Source of the DNA: Bemisia tabaci | Taxonomy: Eukaryota; Arthropoda; Insecta; Hemiptera; Aleyrodidae | DNA length: 64,000 nucleotides | Reading direction: 5' to 3' | Assembly (NCBI RefSeq): GCF_918797505.1 | Contig: NC_092797.1 | Location: 37,585,372 to 37,649,371 of the forward strand | Part shown: piece by piece, positions 10,823 through 22,110 of the stretch | Numbering within the stretch: the first letter of the stretch is position 1 | Layout: every line of letters starts with the position of its first letter | Notes under the pieces: generated by a model | Database searches by the model: none | What the model was told of the DNA's origin: nothing | What the model saw: only the letters and a program-made list of their open reading frames with translations | Position numbers and translations under genes: made by a program

Positions 10823-13741
10823 TCTATATAAATAAAATCGTTGGGGGTTTCACTGTAACGCTTATTTCTGGAGTTCTACCGGACCGATTTCGACGATGCT
10901 TGACTCTGGTTAAAGCCCTTGACGTCCCGATGTCCGCAAAATTTTCAGACTTCCAAATTTTTCAGCCTCTTTCGCTTAAGACGCTTTTAAAGCCAAATCC
11001 ACCCCCCTCCGACCTTAAGTTTCCGAGAGTTGCGGTATGTTTCCGTTGTAACGCCTAATTTGAGAGATCTACCGGGGCGATTTTTACGATTTTTGGGTCG
11101 ACCGCAAGCTCCTAGCTTCTAGATGCTCGCAAAATTGTCAGACTTCCAAATTTTTCAGACTCTTCTTCCTGAGACGCTCTTAAAGCCAAATCCACCCCCC
11201 TCCGGCCTTAAGTTCCCGGGAATTGGTTATGTTCCTGTTGTAACGCCTATTTTGAGAGATCTACCGGGGCGATTTTTACGATTTTTGGGTCGATTGAAAG
11301 CTTCTAGCTCCTAGATGCTCGCAAAACTATGAGAATTTCCAATTTTTCAGCCATATCTGTGTAAACCGCTGAGAGATGCAAATAGACCCCTCTCCATATT
11401 ACTACTACACAGCCTTCACCCAACGCCGAAGGTCAAACTCGGACTCAGTCTCAGCACTGCTCTGTCTGAATAAAAGGAAGCCGCCCCAGATACGTGGTTC
11501 CATAAAACTGTCGAAGCGGTGCGATGACATGGGTTTTCCCGTCCTTTTGTCTAACAACCCTCGAGCCCGAGACTGCTCGCTACGGGATCGCAGCTCTATT
11601 GTCTCATATGCCAAACAAAATCTGACCCTCAAAATTTAAAGACAATAAAAATGCAATTTTTTCTATCATTCGGAAATTGTTTTTACAGTGTATATTTTTC
11701 GATTCGCGGTGAAATTTTGAGCAGAATGGTGGTCAAACTAATGAAAATACATGATTCTACGGTACACTAAGATCGATACCACAACTGCTGCATTTATAAC
11801 TTGCTGAACGATATTTCCGTTACTTATCAACATATCACGACGAAATTTAGTTCATTGTAATATACTTTTTTAGCAGAGCGTAAATTTACTGAGAAAGTTG
11901 AAATCGAACCCGATGAGAGAAATTTCATCAATTTTTTTGGAGCTCCACTAGGCCGAGCAGGAAGGGAAAAAAGGATGACGAATTGAGATCTATTGCTGCC
12001 GCCTGGTCTCCTGACTGTCCAGGCCCAGCTGTTCTTGAACGCTTTGACGAGATTTTGTCGGCAGACGAGTCAAAACATGATTTTCCGACCAGGGAGCGAC
12101 ATCCAAACCTCGCGCTAATCCTCTCATTGTATTTTTATTGGAGTTATGTCCGAATACTTTGAAGAAAACCGAAAATGGTCTCTTTTTTAAAGCGTAGTGT
12201 TTGCAATTCTGCCGTGCTAAGGAAGAACGACATATGAACATTCGGGAGTTGCCAAATTTTCTTTGATAAAATGTTTATTTTTGAGGAAAATTATGAATAT
12301 TTTCCCCATGAAATATTCAGACGTTTTAGATCAAATTAAAAACAAAAGTATCCAAAATTTTCAAAAATTTTCCTGAAATTTAGCGGTTTTCCAGGGGAAA
12401 TTTGGCAACGTCTGAAGACTCATACGGTGTTCTTCCTTACCAATGCAGAATTATGTTTGTCCCTCCCGTTACCCCTACATCAGCTACCTTTATCGAAGAG
12501 CAAAGGAAAACCGTGGGAAAAAACAGGAAACAAAATGTTTTCAGGACTGAATTGCTTCCTCTGAGTTGCTCCGAAAATCAGTCTATTCGTGTACGCTGCC
12601 AACTTAGCTGCATCCTGCATCTCGAGAGCAACACTGATTAGATTTCGAAATCTCGCGACTTTTTGAGAGGTTGCCCATCGCTCATCTGCTTTCGTCGGAT
12701 ACGTTCTTTTACGGTAATGGATATTTAGCAATTTCTACTCATACTTTCTTTCCTTTCTTTTTTTACGGAATATCCTCGGTTTTTTAGTGTCCAACCCAGT
12801 GCGAGGCTATTGTACACCTGTTTTCGCCAGAAACGTTCTACACAATTTCTACTCATATTTTCTGGGTGCAAATGTGCGAGATTGTTGCGTCCTGTGCATG
12901 AAGTTTGTCTCTTTTTAGTGCGTATACTAATTAATGAGTCTAATAATTTACACATTCAAACAATTCACTCGAATTTTTTACGCAGAATGTTCCTTGAGTG
13001 AGTAGCTAACGACTAGGAGGAGTAACTCCAAATTTACATGTATTTTGCCGGTCAGTGCCGAGTAACCGAAAATCCTTCTTTTATAAGGTAATACGTTTTG
13101 TACCCCGTTCGTTCATACTTTTGCGCGAAATTCATTTGAAAATACATCCATTTATATGATGGCCAAATGCATGAGATGCTTTTTTTCATGTAACATTCGA
13201 AATTGTCTCTTTTCTTAAGTCCTAAATTTCTCTACTACTGGCGCCACCCGACGTATGATTGTTTAAGTCTGTAGCTTTGGCGTGGTGTTGGCTGGAGTCC
13301 TGGAGGACGCCAGTGAGCTACTCCTCCTGGCCAATACCAAGTGCGCAGGGCTTACATTGTCATATTCCGGAGGGACTTCGCCTTATTTAACTCACAGTTA
13401 ATGCCCCCCCCCCCCCCCCCGAAGAAAAATCCCTTACAGGAAAACTATCCATAATGCTTCTTGGCAATTTCGCGTAATTTCGTTTTTCTTTTGAAAATTT
13501 ACAAGGAAGATCATTACGGAACTGAAAACAGGTAAACTAATTTAGGAAGGAATGCCTCTCGTATTCATGTATTCAGAAGAGTTCTTATTGGATTACATTA
13601 CTTTATCATCTTTTTGCATTTACGGCACGGAATACGGCTCGCTTGCGAGCCGTAAGTCACTCGCGAAGCGAGTGACCGGGGGTCCAGGGGGCGGAGCCCC
13701 CGGCTAGACGCGAGGCGAGCGAAGCGAGCCACAGCGGCTAG
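10823..13741 (+). mobile_element. Non-autonomous Helitron, copy 2
   Basis: Same ends as copy 1 (TCTATATAAATAAAATCG ... CGGCTAG, between A and T). By eye, differences from copy 1 are two substitutions (C/T near 11600 and T/C near 12384), loss of a 14-bp tandem duplication (copy 1 about 7340-7353), a 155-bp deletion of one tandem unit, and C17 instead of C16. That is roughly 99.9 percent identity outside indels, implying very recent transposition. No transposase frame. Confidence 0.9.
12209..12448. mobile_element. Family A MITE inside Helitron copy 2
   Basis: Copy of the MITE at 6996-7235 carried along by the Helitron; same ends and AATT TSD. Confidence 0.85.
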
Positions 13742-13769
13742 TCAAAAATAAATTTTAGTAGACCCTGCT
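13742..13769. mobile_element. Family E MITE, right end after Helitron 2
   Basis: Continues the split element from 10822 and ends GTAGACCCTG. Confidence 0.65.
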
Positions 13770-13831
13770 CTATCAAGAGGCCTTTCGCAACGTCCGAAAG
13801 TTTATACGACATTTTTCCATAGCACGGCAGT
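13770..13831. mobile_element. Family A MITE, solo right end
   Basis: Only the right half remains (TTTCGCAACGTCCGAAAG ... TTTTTCCATAGCACGGCAG). A GC-rich island follows directly to about 14060. Confidence 0.7.
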
Positions 13832-14242
13832 TTGTTCAAGTAGTCTGATTGCACCCAGTCGCGCGGTTGACTTCGTGTCGCGCGGTGCTTGTGGAACCGC
13901 GGCCGATGAATGCCCGCGAGGTGGGCACGAAAATAGTCTCCTCTGGGTGACACGCGACGTGTAGTGCGAGACCGTGGTCCTTAGCCAGGCCAATAACCCA
14001 CCGCGCGCTGTGATACTCATTTTTTGCAATTCTTCTAATTGGCGGCGCCTTCAAATAGAAGCGCTAGATCGAGGAGACAAGCTGATCCCAAGAGGATTGC
14101 AGGGCAGAAATAAACCGTGCCCGGAGGGTCTCACTTAACCAGTGGGATTTCGTATAAGGTTGAGGGCGGTCCTTAAAATAATACATTGTCATTGCGAGTT
14201 GGTCTCGCGAATAAAATATCTTGACTCTACATAATTAAGCTA
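13832..14242. other. GC-rich island, then unrecognised
   Basis: 13832-14060 is GC-rich with three overlapping minus-strand frames, none recognisable. 14060-14242 shows nothing recognised. Confidence 0.4.
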
Positions 14243-14257
14243 CTTTCATTTTTATAC

Positions 14258-14417
14258 TAACTAACGCACAAGTCGCTCTTACAGCGCTTCTGTGCGCTCT
14301 GCGACACCCAACCACCACTGATAGCGAATCTGCCAGAGCTCCTCCAGCAGATCGCATCTCCTCATTTCCTGCCTTATTCCCTCAATCCACGATTTGACAG
14401 GGCGTCCTCTACGCTTT
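14258..14417 (-). mobile_element. 5-prime-truncated LINE insertion
   Basis: A 15-bp direct repeat, CTTTCATTTTTATAC, flanks the segment (14243-14257 and 14418-14432), as expected of a TSD made by target-primed reverse transcription. The minus strand between them encodes the C-terminus of a LINE reverse transcriptase and ends shortly after the stop codon, so the 3-prime UTR is very short. Everything upstream is missing, the usual 5-prime truncation. Confidence 0.75.
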
Positions 14418-14420
14418 CTT
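14279..14420 (-). pseudogene. LINE reverse transcriptase C-terminal fragment
   Basis: Read on the minus strand, the frame gives RKRRGRPVKSWIEGIRQEMR, then a W-rich tail (ELWQIRYQWW), and stops at TAA (14281-14279). The GRP-K-W...R-R-E pattern followed by W residues is typical of the extreme C-terminus of LINE-type (non-LTR) reverse transcriptases of insects. About 45 residues survive; the catalytic palm domain is absent. The clade cannot be set from so little. Confidence 0.7.
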
Positions 14421-14455
14421 TCATTTTTATACAATTCACATATATCTCACTTCAT

Positions 14456-14845
14456 TATATGGACCACATTTTGAAACAAGGAACCACTATTTCTGGCTTA
14501 ATTTAGAAACATCACTTATGCCATCGGTTTCCCTTCGCAGATAGGTGCTTTTAAGAAGGAGCCACACTGAGAAAAAACTATGGCTTATAAACCTATTAGT
14601 GGTAAATATGGAACACCACTAATAGTAGTACCTCTACATATAATAATAGCACATATACCTTAGTTATGGTCTCTGTACCTTAATTAGGTACAGAGACCTT
14701 AGTATGGTTCACAGACCGAGAATCATTAGTTTATTTACGACTATTATAGGTGTTCCATATTTACCTCTAATAGGTTTATAAACCATAGTTTTTTCTCAGT
14801 GAGAGATGGTGGCTTCTTATTGCAGTATGTAACCCTTATAGTTCA
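14456..14845. mobile_element. Family I2 MITE, split by a family C insertion
   Basis: Left end ATATGGACCACATTTTGAAAC with AAGGAACCACTATTTCTGGC; right end GGTGGCTTCTTATTGCAGTA is the inverse. The family C element 14565-14801 sits inside. A related copy is at 48008-48146 and shares the end pattern of family I. Confidence 0.65.
14565..14801 (+). mobile_element. Family C MITE, copy 1
   Basis: 237 bp. Ends CACTGAGAAAAAACTATGGC and inverse ending ATAGTTTTTTCTCAGTG. Interior has CTTAGTTATGGTCTCTGTAC and the inverse-type GTACAGAGACCTTAGTATGG. By eye identical to 17853-18089, so the family has moved recently. No clear TSD. Confidence 0.85.
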
Positions 14846-14920
14846 GTACCATCTCAAACAGGGGTTACGAGTGCAAGAAAGAGGTCAGAAGAAGTTTAAG
14901 TTGATACCTATGTTTTATTT

Positions 14921-15042
14921 CGTCGCTCCTCTGACGTAAGGGCGTAACTTGATTTCTACGTGACCCCTGTGCTCCGTTTAACTCTATGCTTTCTAAGGCT
15001 CATGCAAAAATCTAGATACGCCCTTACGTCAGAGGAGCGACG
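14921..15042. mobile_element. Family S small MITE
   Basis: 122 bp bounded by CGTCGCTCCTCTGACGTAAG and its perfect inverse CTTACGTCAGAGGAGCGACG, with TIRs of 26 bp. Single copy in the window. Confidence 0.7.
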
Positions 15043-16426
15043 ATTTGTCGCTGAATCCGAATTTGATGTAGTTCACCAACAAAATAGCCTCGGGCATTTT
15101 CCGATTAAGCCGGAAAACTGCCAAAAATCACGTTTTCCCGCGCTTTTCCGGCCGTTCAAAGCTTTATATTCGTCCGGACGGAAAATTGGTTAATGTGCAA
15201 GTCTTATTGTTAGCGGAGTAAAATTTTGAAAAATCGAACGGGACTAATATTTAGCACCAAGACTAAAATTATAAGAGTCACGTATGAGGCGCTGCCCTTT
15301 TGTCCTTTACAATTTAGTTACCATTCCAATGTTTCCATTCTCGCGAACTTGGGCATCTGTGAATTCGCGAGTGGGTTCTTTCCTCTACTTTCCAAACATC
15401 CAATAAATGCAATTGAAAGCTGGAGAGGAAACATGAGAATGTATCACTGTTTTGAGCAGAGACGTGGACGTTTTCGATAGAAGTACGATAGATTCGTCCT
15501 CCCGGTGAGGAATGGATGAAGCGTGAATACTTTCAGCACCTCCAGGGATGGTGCCCCACGCCATTGCGTACTTTTTAAACCCCTTGCTGCAGGTCTGAGT
15601 CAACAGTTGCACTGAATGGCACTTTCTTGGATCGGTGTTGGCCTCGCTATAAATGGCCGTGCACCAACACTTCCCTTAAAAAGCACAAGCTTTGTCACTC
15701 AGACTTGGAATGTTTAATAACCTCACTAATACAACAACGGTACCCGTGTTATATTACACCGAGTGACGGGTCAATGTGGGCGCATTAATATTACCCAGCG
15801 AGCCGGCTGCGGCATGAGACATTGGCGGCGCGGCGCGACGCAGCGATTCGACGGCAACCATTTGACGGTACGCTACCGTACGAGGGAAAAACGCCGTATC
15901 TTTATTTGGGCGTTGTCAAATTTCATTTGTTTGCTTCTTTTAGCGTGTGAAAGTGAAGTTTGTCGAGAAGAATTCCCTTCGTAGAATTGTTGATCCAATA
16001 GACTCTTAGAAATTGTATACCTAAAAATGTACGAATTTTATTTTCGACTTAGTAAAAATGACCTTTTTTTCTCTTTGATGTTAAGCAAGACAGCAGTCCT
16101 TATTGTATTTTGCATGCTCTCTGGTTCCGTTTTGATCGTACTACAAACAAATTTAAAGGTCCATTTTACCCAAGATAGCAGTCTGCTCAGCTTAATGTAG
16201 ACTTACAGCCGCAGCTATTTTTTTCTGAGCGGACGTTGAGCGGACTTGTGCTTTCACTAATTTTTCATAACCCGCTTTGTTTAAAAATGAGATGAGTTTT
16301 GGTGAATCAATAGGTTAATTTAGTAAGACTAGCCCAATCTTGAAGGAAACTCGATTTCGAAAAGGGAGCTACTCTTCAGCTATTCTTCAGTAAAACACCA
16401 GTATCAAGAGAGACTCTAATCTAATG
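15043..16426. other. Unrecognised; family A half-copy near 15.9 kb
   Basis: Contains a degenerate family A left half at about 15870-15930 (GAGGGAAAAACGCCGTATC ... GCGTTGTCAAATTTC) preceded by a GC-rich patch at 15770-15869. The rest shows no gene or repeat I can name. Confidence 0.5.
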
Positions 16427-16655
16427 CACTGGAAAAAAAACACATTGGATCTAGAGTCCAGACTCTTGAAAACATTGACAAGAAAAAATACTCATGATTC
16501 AATCGGATTTTTGCTTGAATCAAAACGAAATCCGCTTAAATTATGAGGCTTGGTTCTTGATTTAAGCTAGATTCTGATTAAATCAAGTGTACTTTTTCTT
16601 GTCGATGTTTTTTAGAGTCTAGACTCTAGATCCAATGTGTTTTTTTTTCCCAGTG
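16427..16655. mobile_element. Family B MITE, full copy
   Basis: 229 bp with CACTGGAAAAAAAACACATT and the inverse ending TTTTTCCCAGTG. Arms carry GGATCTAGAGTCCAGACTCT. No exact TSD found. Confidence 0.85.
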
Positions 16656-17852
16656 TGTATTTTATAATTTTAAAGGGAATACATAGAGTTTAGCAGGAAC
16701 GCATTGAGTCGCAAGGTTAAACTGAGGGATAGAGAGGTCTGAAGTTTACTCCCTCTATAACATTTTACCCTAAGTACAAAGTTTAGAGAGTGTGTATGAA
16801 TTAATTTTTTTGGAATTTAAGTATAGGTGAATTCTAAGCCTTTGAAACTCATCTTTTACCCCGAAAGGCGACTTGCGGTGCGTCTATGTTGAACTCGATC
16901 CAAATACTCCTCGCGTCCGTCGAAAATAAGCGTTGGATCGGCGGGAATTTGGCAACGTCGGGGTATGCATACGGCGTTGTTCCCGTAGCCCGGTGGAATG
17001 GCATGTCGAGTGCCATCAGCGCGCGGCGGCGGCATGGTATGGCATGGCGCATGCTGCGGTGGCCAGCAACGGGGAACGGGGAACCGTGCCATTTATGGCC
17101 TCATGCCCAGTGCCCACTGGCCGATAACCCCCAGCGCGAGCCAGCAGTGGACGCTGGACCCGCCGAGTCCGCCGCGCCGGCATCCCGTGCCCTTTCGCAT
17201 CCGAATTCAGATCCGATTTTATCTCACGATCGGAATTCGAGCTCTCTGTGACGTCACGGAGTGTGGTTTTCAAATCGCGGATGTACGATGAACCGCGATT
17301 TTATGACTCGGTTATCGATGAACGAAGCGGGTGTATACAGGGTGTCTCGGGGCTAAACCGCCAGATTGCAGGAGCGTTTGCTATATTTCAAATAATACTT
17401 TTTTTATTCTCAGATTTCTAGCCAGACCTCCACCCGTCGCCCCCCATTTTTCTCAAAATTCATTTGTTTTAAAAAGAAATTTTGGCGAAGGTTTTGAATC
17501 AAAACTCATGAAAAATTACATATTTTATGGCTCCGATTTCAATTATGGCCTCCGAAATATCAAAATCTCTAGTTAAGGAGGAATTTCAGGGTAAAAAAAA
17601 CTTGGTACCCTTAACTTCCCCCTTTAAACCTTTCAAAATTCCCTTTTAATACATAAGATTTCAATCTTGTAGGTTAAACGTGAATTCAACACTTATCACG
17701 GGTGTAGTGATTTTCCGTGCATATTGGTCCATAACCACCTTCAAAATTGAGAAAAACACTACGATTTCCTCCAAAATTTTGGGAGTTGCGCCCTCTGCCA
17801 GGAGGGTTTTTGCCACTTACTTGAATCTTGCATTTGCAAAAAACCTCATGCA
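16656..17852. other. GC-rich island with family A half-copy; rest unrecognised
   Basis: 16935-16995 is a degenerate family A right half (GGGAATTTGGCAACGTCGGG ... CATACGGCGTTGTTCCCGTAG). 16996-17300 is GC-rich with overlapping frames on both strands. TATACAGGGTGTCTCGGGG at 17334 looks like the end of a CAGGGTGTC-type element, but its partner was not found. Confidence 0.45.
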
Positions 17853-18089
17853 CACTGAGAAAAAACTATGGCTTATAAACCTATTAGTGGTAAATATGGA
17901 ACACCACTAATAGTAGTACCTCTACATATAATAATAGCACATATACCTTAGTTATGGTCTCTGTACCTTAATTAGGTACAGAGACCTTAGTATGGTTCAC
18001 AGACCGAGAATCATTAGTTTATTTACGACTATTATAGGTGTTCCATATTTACCTCTAATAGGTTTATAAACCATAGTTTTTTCTCAGTG
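17853..18089 (+). mobile_element. Family C MITE, copy 2
   Basis: 237 bp; same sequence as 14565-14801 as far as I can see, same orientation. Confidence 0.85.
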
Positions 18090-19483
18090 CAGGAAAAACG
18101 TTTTCTTTTTACCGATACCAACATTGTTCCTGCAGTCCAGTGGTTTCACACCGGGACAATCCGCAGATTACCTTTTTTGGTAGCCGAAAACTTTTGTTCA
18201 TCGTTCTTCCGCAGTGACCCTTACAGTAATTTGCAAAAAGGTAATAGTCAACGAATTGTGCGAACTCTATAACTCTCCCGATTTCCTCCAAATTATTCAA
18301 GTGATTTTTTTCCCCATGATTTCCATCCTGGGATCGATCGCTCTATAGTGCCCCCAATGCAGGAAGTCTAATGCGCCGAATGTCTTTTCAGCCACTCTAT
18401 TAAGATTAAGGAGGCTAAAGTTCACCAGCCATGGTTTTAGAGCGGCAACATCTGGTCTTTACTCGCCGTCGTTAGTTAGAGGCGAAAGGTAGCAGTAACT
18501 GAAAACCGTCAACCGGGATCCATGACTTGCCAAGTACATTCAGGAAGCTACAGGAAGTTGGGGGGGGGGGGGTGTTGACTTTAAAAATCTCGAGTCCGTG
18601 TTTACCTGGTGTCGCGCCGCTTCAAGTGTGGCTCGCGGCCACCAGCATTTCCACCGCTGTCTCTCTCCTTCATTGTCAGTCCGTACCCGGAGCAGTGGTC
18701 CCTACGTTCTCATCCCTGCTAGGAAAGTTGTCTGTCAGTCTTAATATCCTTTTTATCTCGTGTCAAACTCAATTTCATTTGAGCGTCAGTTAAAAAAAAA
18801 AATTAAATAAATGAAATTCAGGGGTGTCGGACAAATCTTAAGGGAAGAGACGATAGTTTTTGAAAAGAGGTAACGTATACTCTTTAAAGGGAGAGGTGGT
18901 TAAACTCAAAATAATCCGTCTCTACAATCGACAAAAATCGACCCATATAGTTCTAAGCGTCGTAAATCCTAAAATGCAGGGGGATGGAGGGCCACTGCTC
19001 TCTATACTGCCTTTTCGTCATTTTCGTATTCGTTCCCCAGCCTTCATATACGCACATTCCAAAAACATTCTGGACTTAATGAGAGAGATGAACATGTTTT
19101 GTTGACGAAATCTCTCTTTTAAAACTGCATGCCTCCTTTCGGTGTTGCAATCGATTGTTTAGAAAAATAACTTAGAGTCTCGTGCTCTCATGGCATGTAA
19201 AAAGCTCATAATTAAGTTGCAGAGCTTTTTTTTTAAATTTTGCGGCCAATTCTTTGGAATTCTTATAGTAAACTTTATAGCAAGTTTTGTTCAAACTCAC
19301 TAATTTCTCATCACCTGCGGCTTTATATTAGTGTCAGTCGAAATGTGCTCCAACATAAGGTGCACCCATGCAGCAACGATGAAATCCGAAAAGGACGTAT
19401 CTCTATCAGGATGCTTAAATATTTTCATGCCTATTTCATTTGCTCAAGTTGTAAAAAGCCAACTCCTAAGCTGAAAAAGCTCC
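18090..19483. other. No feature recognised
   Basis: Includes a poly-G run near 18560-18571. No convincing gene, repeat or RNA. Confidence 0.4.
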
Positions 19484-19735
19484 TCAAAAATCCCCCATGT
19501 AGAGAAGAATAATCTTCCCTTATTTCCTTGGATACCCCTGAATATAGTTACCGTTTAAAAACGAAGCATGCAAGAAGGTCGCGATGGGAGGTACGTGCTT
19601 TTCCCAAAAATCCTCCATTTAGAGAGGAATAAATCCTCCTATTCATCCAGGGATACTTCTGAATACTGTTCGCTTGAAAACGAAGCATGCAAGAAGCTCA
19701 CGATCGCGCGATGGGAGATACGTGCTTTCTCCATT
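19484..19735. repeat. Tandem duplication, about 123-bp units
   Basis: Two units, 19484-19606 and 19607-19735, sharing AAAATCCnCCATnTAGAGA, ACGAAGCATGCAAGAAG and TACGTGCTTT. Moderately diverged. The frames at 19568-20147 start inside it and are not credible genes. Confidence 0.75.
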
Positions 19736-20135
19736 TTCATCATCGATGAGCTTCCCGACATGCCACCGCTCCCGCCCCGCTCTCGATGCGCGTGCGTCCA
19801 AGTGGCAAACTGAGTCTCTTGACGCGGGTCTCAAGTGGCCCCTGGGCCCTTGTTGGGGCGCCGGGCCCGGCCACGGGGCCCACCGCTACAAGTGCCCGCG
19901 CTTTAATGGCCCCGCGGGATGCATTGTAGTTGTAAAGTGCACTCCATGCAGGACCAATTTAGAACAAAAGTGCATTCATCGCGCTCGCTCGTCGGGAGAT
20001 CAACTTTCGAACGTTTACGCCACGAGGTATCCTCCGTGTGTGGTTCGGGATCTGCTCCGGACCACACGGACCAGACACGCGCGTCTCTCGGTTCGGTTTT
20101 ATGACGTTTATGGTCCGAAAATGACGCAGCAAGTA
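19736..20135. other. GC-rich island
   Basis: GC-rich, ending where the family A copy at 20136 begins. The 157-codon plus-strand frame (19674-20147) overlaps long minus-strand frames and has no recognisable motif. Confidence 0.45.
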
Positions 20136-20388
20136 CTGCCGTGCTAAGGAAAAACGCCGTATGAACCTTCAGGCGTTGCCAAATTTCCATTTATAAAACA
20201 CAAATTTCCTCCTAGACTTATGAATATTTTTCTTCCAATTTTTCAAATAATATGGTTTACAATTTCACCTAAAGTTTCTGAAAGTTCCAAGGAAAAATAT
20301 ACATATCTTTCTTCAAAAATAAACATTTTACTGAAGGACATTTGGCAACTTTCGAATATTTATACGGCGTTCTACCTTAGCACGGCAG
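20136..20388. mobile_element. Family A MITE, full copy
   Basis: 253 bp, the best-preserved ends: CTGCCGTGCTAAGGAAAAAC and the inverse ending TAGCACGGCAG. Flanks AGTA and AGCA match at three of four bases. Confidence 0.85.
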
Positions 20389-20528
20389 AGCAGTGGTTCG
20401 GTGCACCGAGGTAGGTGGCTTTTGATACCCTTTTCAACCGCCCAGACAGCAATCAAATTTACACGTGTGGATTGTAGGAAAACATGCATTTGATTGACGC
20501 TGGAAATGGGTAGGGAAACCATAAAAAC

Positions 20529-20580
20529 AGCACCGCCTTGCTAACGAAAAACGTCATATGACCCAAAGAATGTTGCTACC
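20529..20580. mobile_element. Family A MITE, eroded left end
   Basis: CACCGCCTTGCTAACGAAAA followed by CGTCATATGACC resembles the family A left TIR; the rest is missing or replaced by family T. Confidence 0.5.
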
Positions 20581-20664
20581 TTCATGGTCATGATATATCA
20601 ATGAGACAAAACGTTTTGCGATGGGGAACTACCTTTAATTGCTCATCCATAACAGCACTTAATT

Positions 20665-20937
20665 ATGAGGCGTCTAGAACCAAAACCAGCAATATCCATT
20701 GCTCTGTCTAGAAATTGAGCAATCATATTAATTTTCTCCGAGGAGCAACCAGAACTTCTAGCTATTTTTAATCTTTCTCCAAAGTTTCTCGCTTGATAAC
20801 AGAAAATTCACAAGAAAAAATGAACATTGAGGTTTTCTCGTCCTTTCAATACTAAAATTATAATGATCTTACAATTTCTAGACAGAGAACTGGCGGTTGC
20901 CGGTTTTGGTTGTAAATGCCTCTCATCAACTTCGGGA
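20665..20937. mobile_element. Family T MITE-like inverted repeat
   Basis: Left arm GAGGCGTCTAGAACCAAAAC ... CTCTGTCTAGAAATTG; right arm CAATTTCTAGACAGAG ... GGTTTTGGTTGTAAATGCCTC. Arms about 60 bp with mismatches. Single copy here. Confidence 0.6.
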
Positions 20938-21877
20938 AACTAATGACACAAAGGTTTTTTCTAAAATGAGTCGGGGATAGGAGTTATTTTTTAAAAAAAA
21001 AATGTCGTCCGATTAATAATTAAAATTAATTTATATTGAAATTCTTAGGATCGCTTGATTTTATTATGAGTAAGGTTCCATGAAACAATTCAAAGGGAAA
21101 AAGTCAAAATTTCCTTAGAAAAGTTCGAAGTTTTAATTCCATAGGTTCTAAGATTTTTTAAGAGGGACCCATCATTTTGGAGCTACCATTATTTTCATCT
21201 CATGTGATGATTAGGTAGATAGGTATGATATCCTTATCATGACTTAAATTCCTTACTTTCATGAAATTTCAGGCTGTTCTTTCGTGGTGCAGTATAAGAA
21301 CTCCGTAACACAATCTCGCCCACTTGATGGTGAAGATTTCAAGTTGAAACTTCATACCCGATTCCAGTGAACTCAAAACTTAAATATATTCACAACAGAA
21401 TTCTTGCTACGCGATTATTTGCCTCCAGGGATACCCTCATTAACGAATAAACAGAACAGACGGGAGACGCAGCATTTTAGGACCGTTGGTAGCTCCAAGC
21501 TTGGTACCTTGTTCAGAGGAACTCGCTTTGCCTATTTTAGGCAGCCTGAATTTTTTACCTCGTTTCAGCTGAATGTTTTAATTACTTCACCCCTCTGGAG
21601 GATCTCCAAATGAAGAGTAGAAATTTAAAACCCGGTCAGCGCCGCCAGGTGTTGGAGTTGCCAAGATTGCACGTAGAATTGTCCACTTTGGCGTACCAAG
21701 ATGTTCTCGCTTTATTAAATTCGCATCTAGAAATTTGTCTTTTTTGGTCTTATTTTTATGGCAAGAATTGCTATTATTAAGCAATAAAATACGCATCAAT
21801 TTTCAAACAATGAACTACGCATCAATTGAGTGAAGCACAATTGGAGTTAAGAAGTAGCTTAATTTAGCAACATCTGA
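20938..21877. other. No feature recognised
   Basis: AT-rich with no convincing gene or repeat. Confidence 0.4.
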
Positions 21878-22110
21878 TCTGTCGTGCTAATATAGACTAT
21901 GAATGTAGAATATGTAAAAAGAAAACTAAGAACGCCGTTAACGCTTTCATGCGTCACAAAATTTTCCTCGGTAAAATATGAACTTTCAAGGAAACAGTTA
22001 TTTTTCATCCAATTCTTCAGGAATTTCACCCGCAATTTCTTTGAAAGTATGTGGAAGTTTCCAGGAAAAATATCCATAGCTCAAAAATTAATGTTTTATG
22101 GAGGGAAAGA
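21878..22110. mobile_element. Family A MITE, degenerate
   Basis: TGTCGTGCTAATATAG, AAGAACGCCGTTAACGC and the internal words TTCACCCGCAATTTC and TTCCAGGAAAAATATCCATA match the family A layout with many changes. Confidence 0.5.

Noticed and set aside
5610..13741. Segmental or tandem duplication of 3 kb
   Set aside because: Homology ends exactly at Helitron-type termini with A-T target sites and unrelated flanks, so transposition explains it better.
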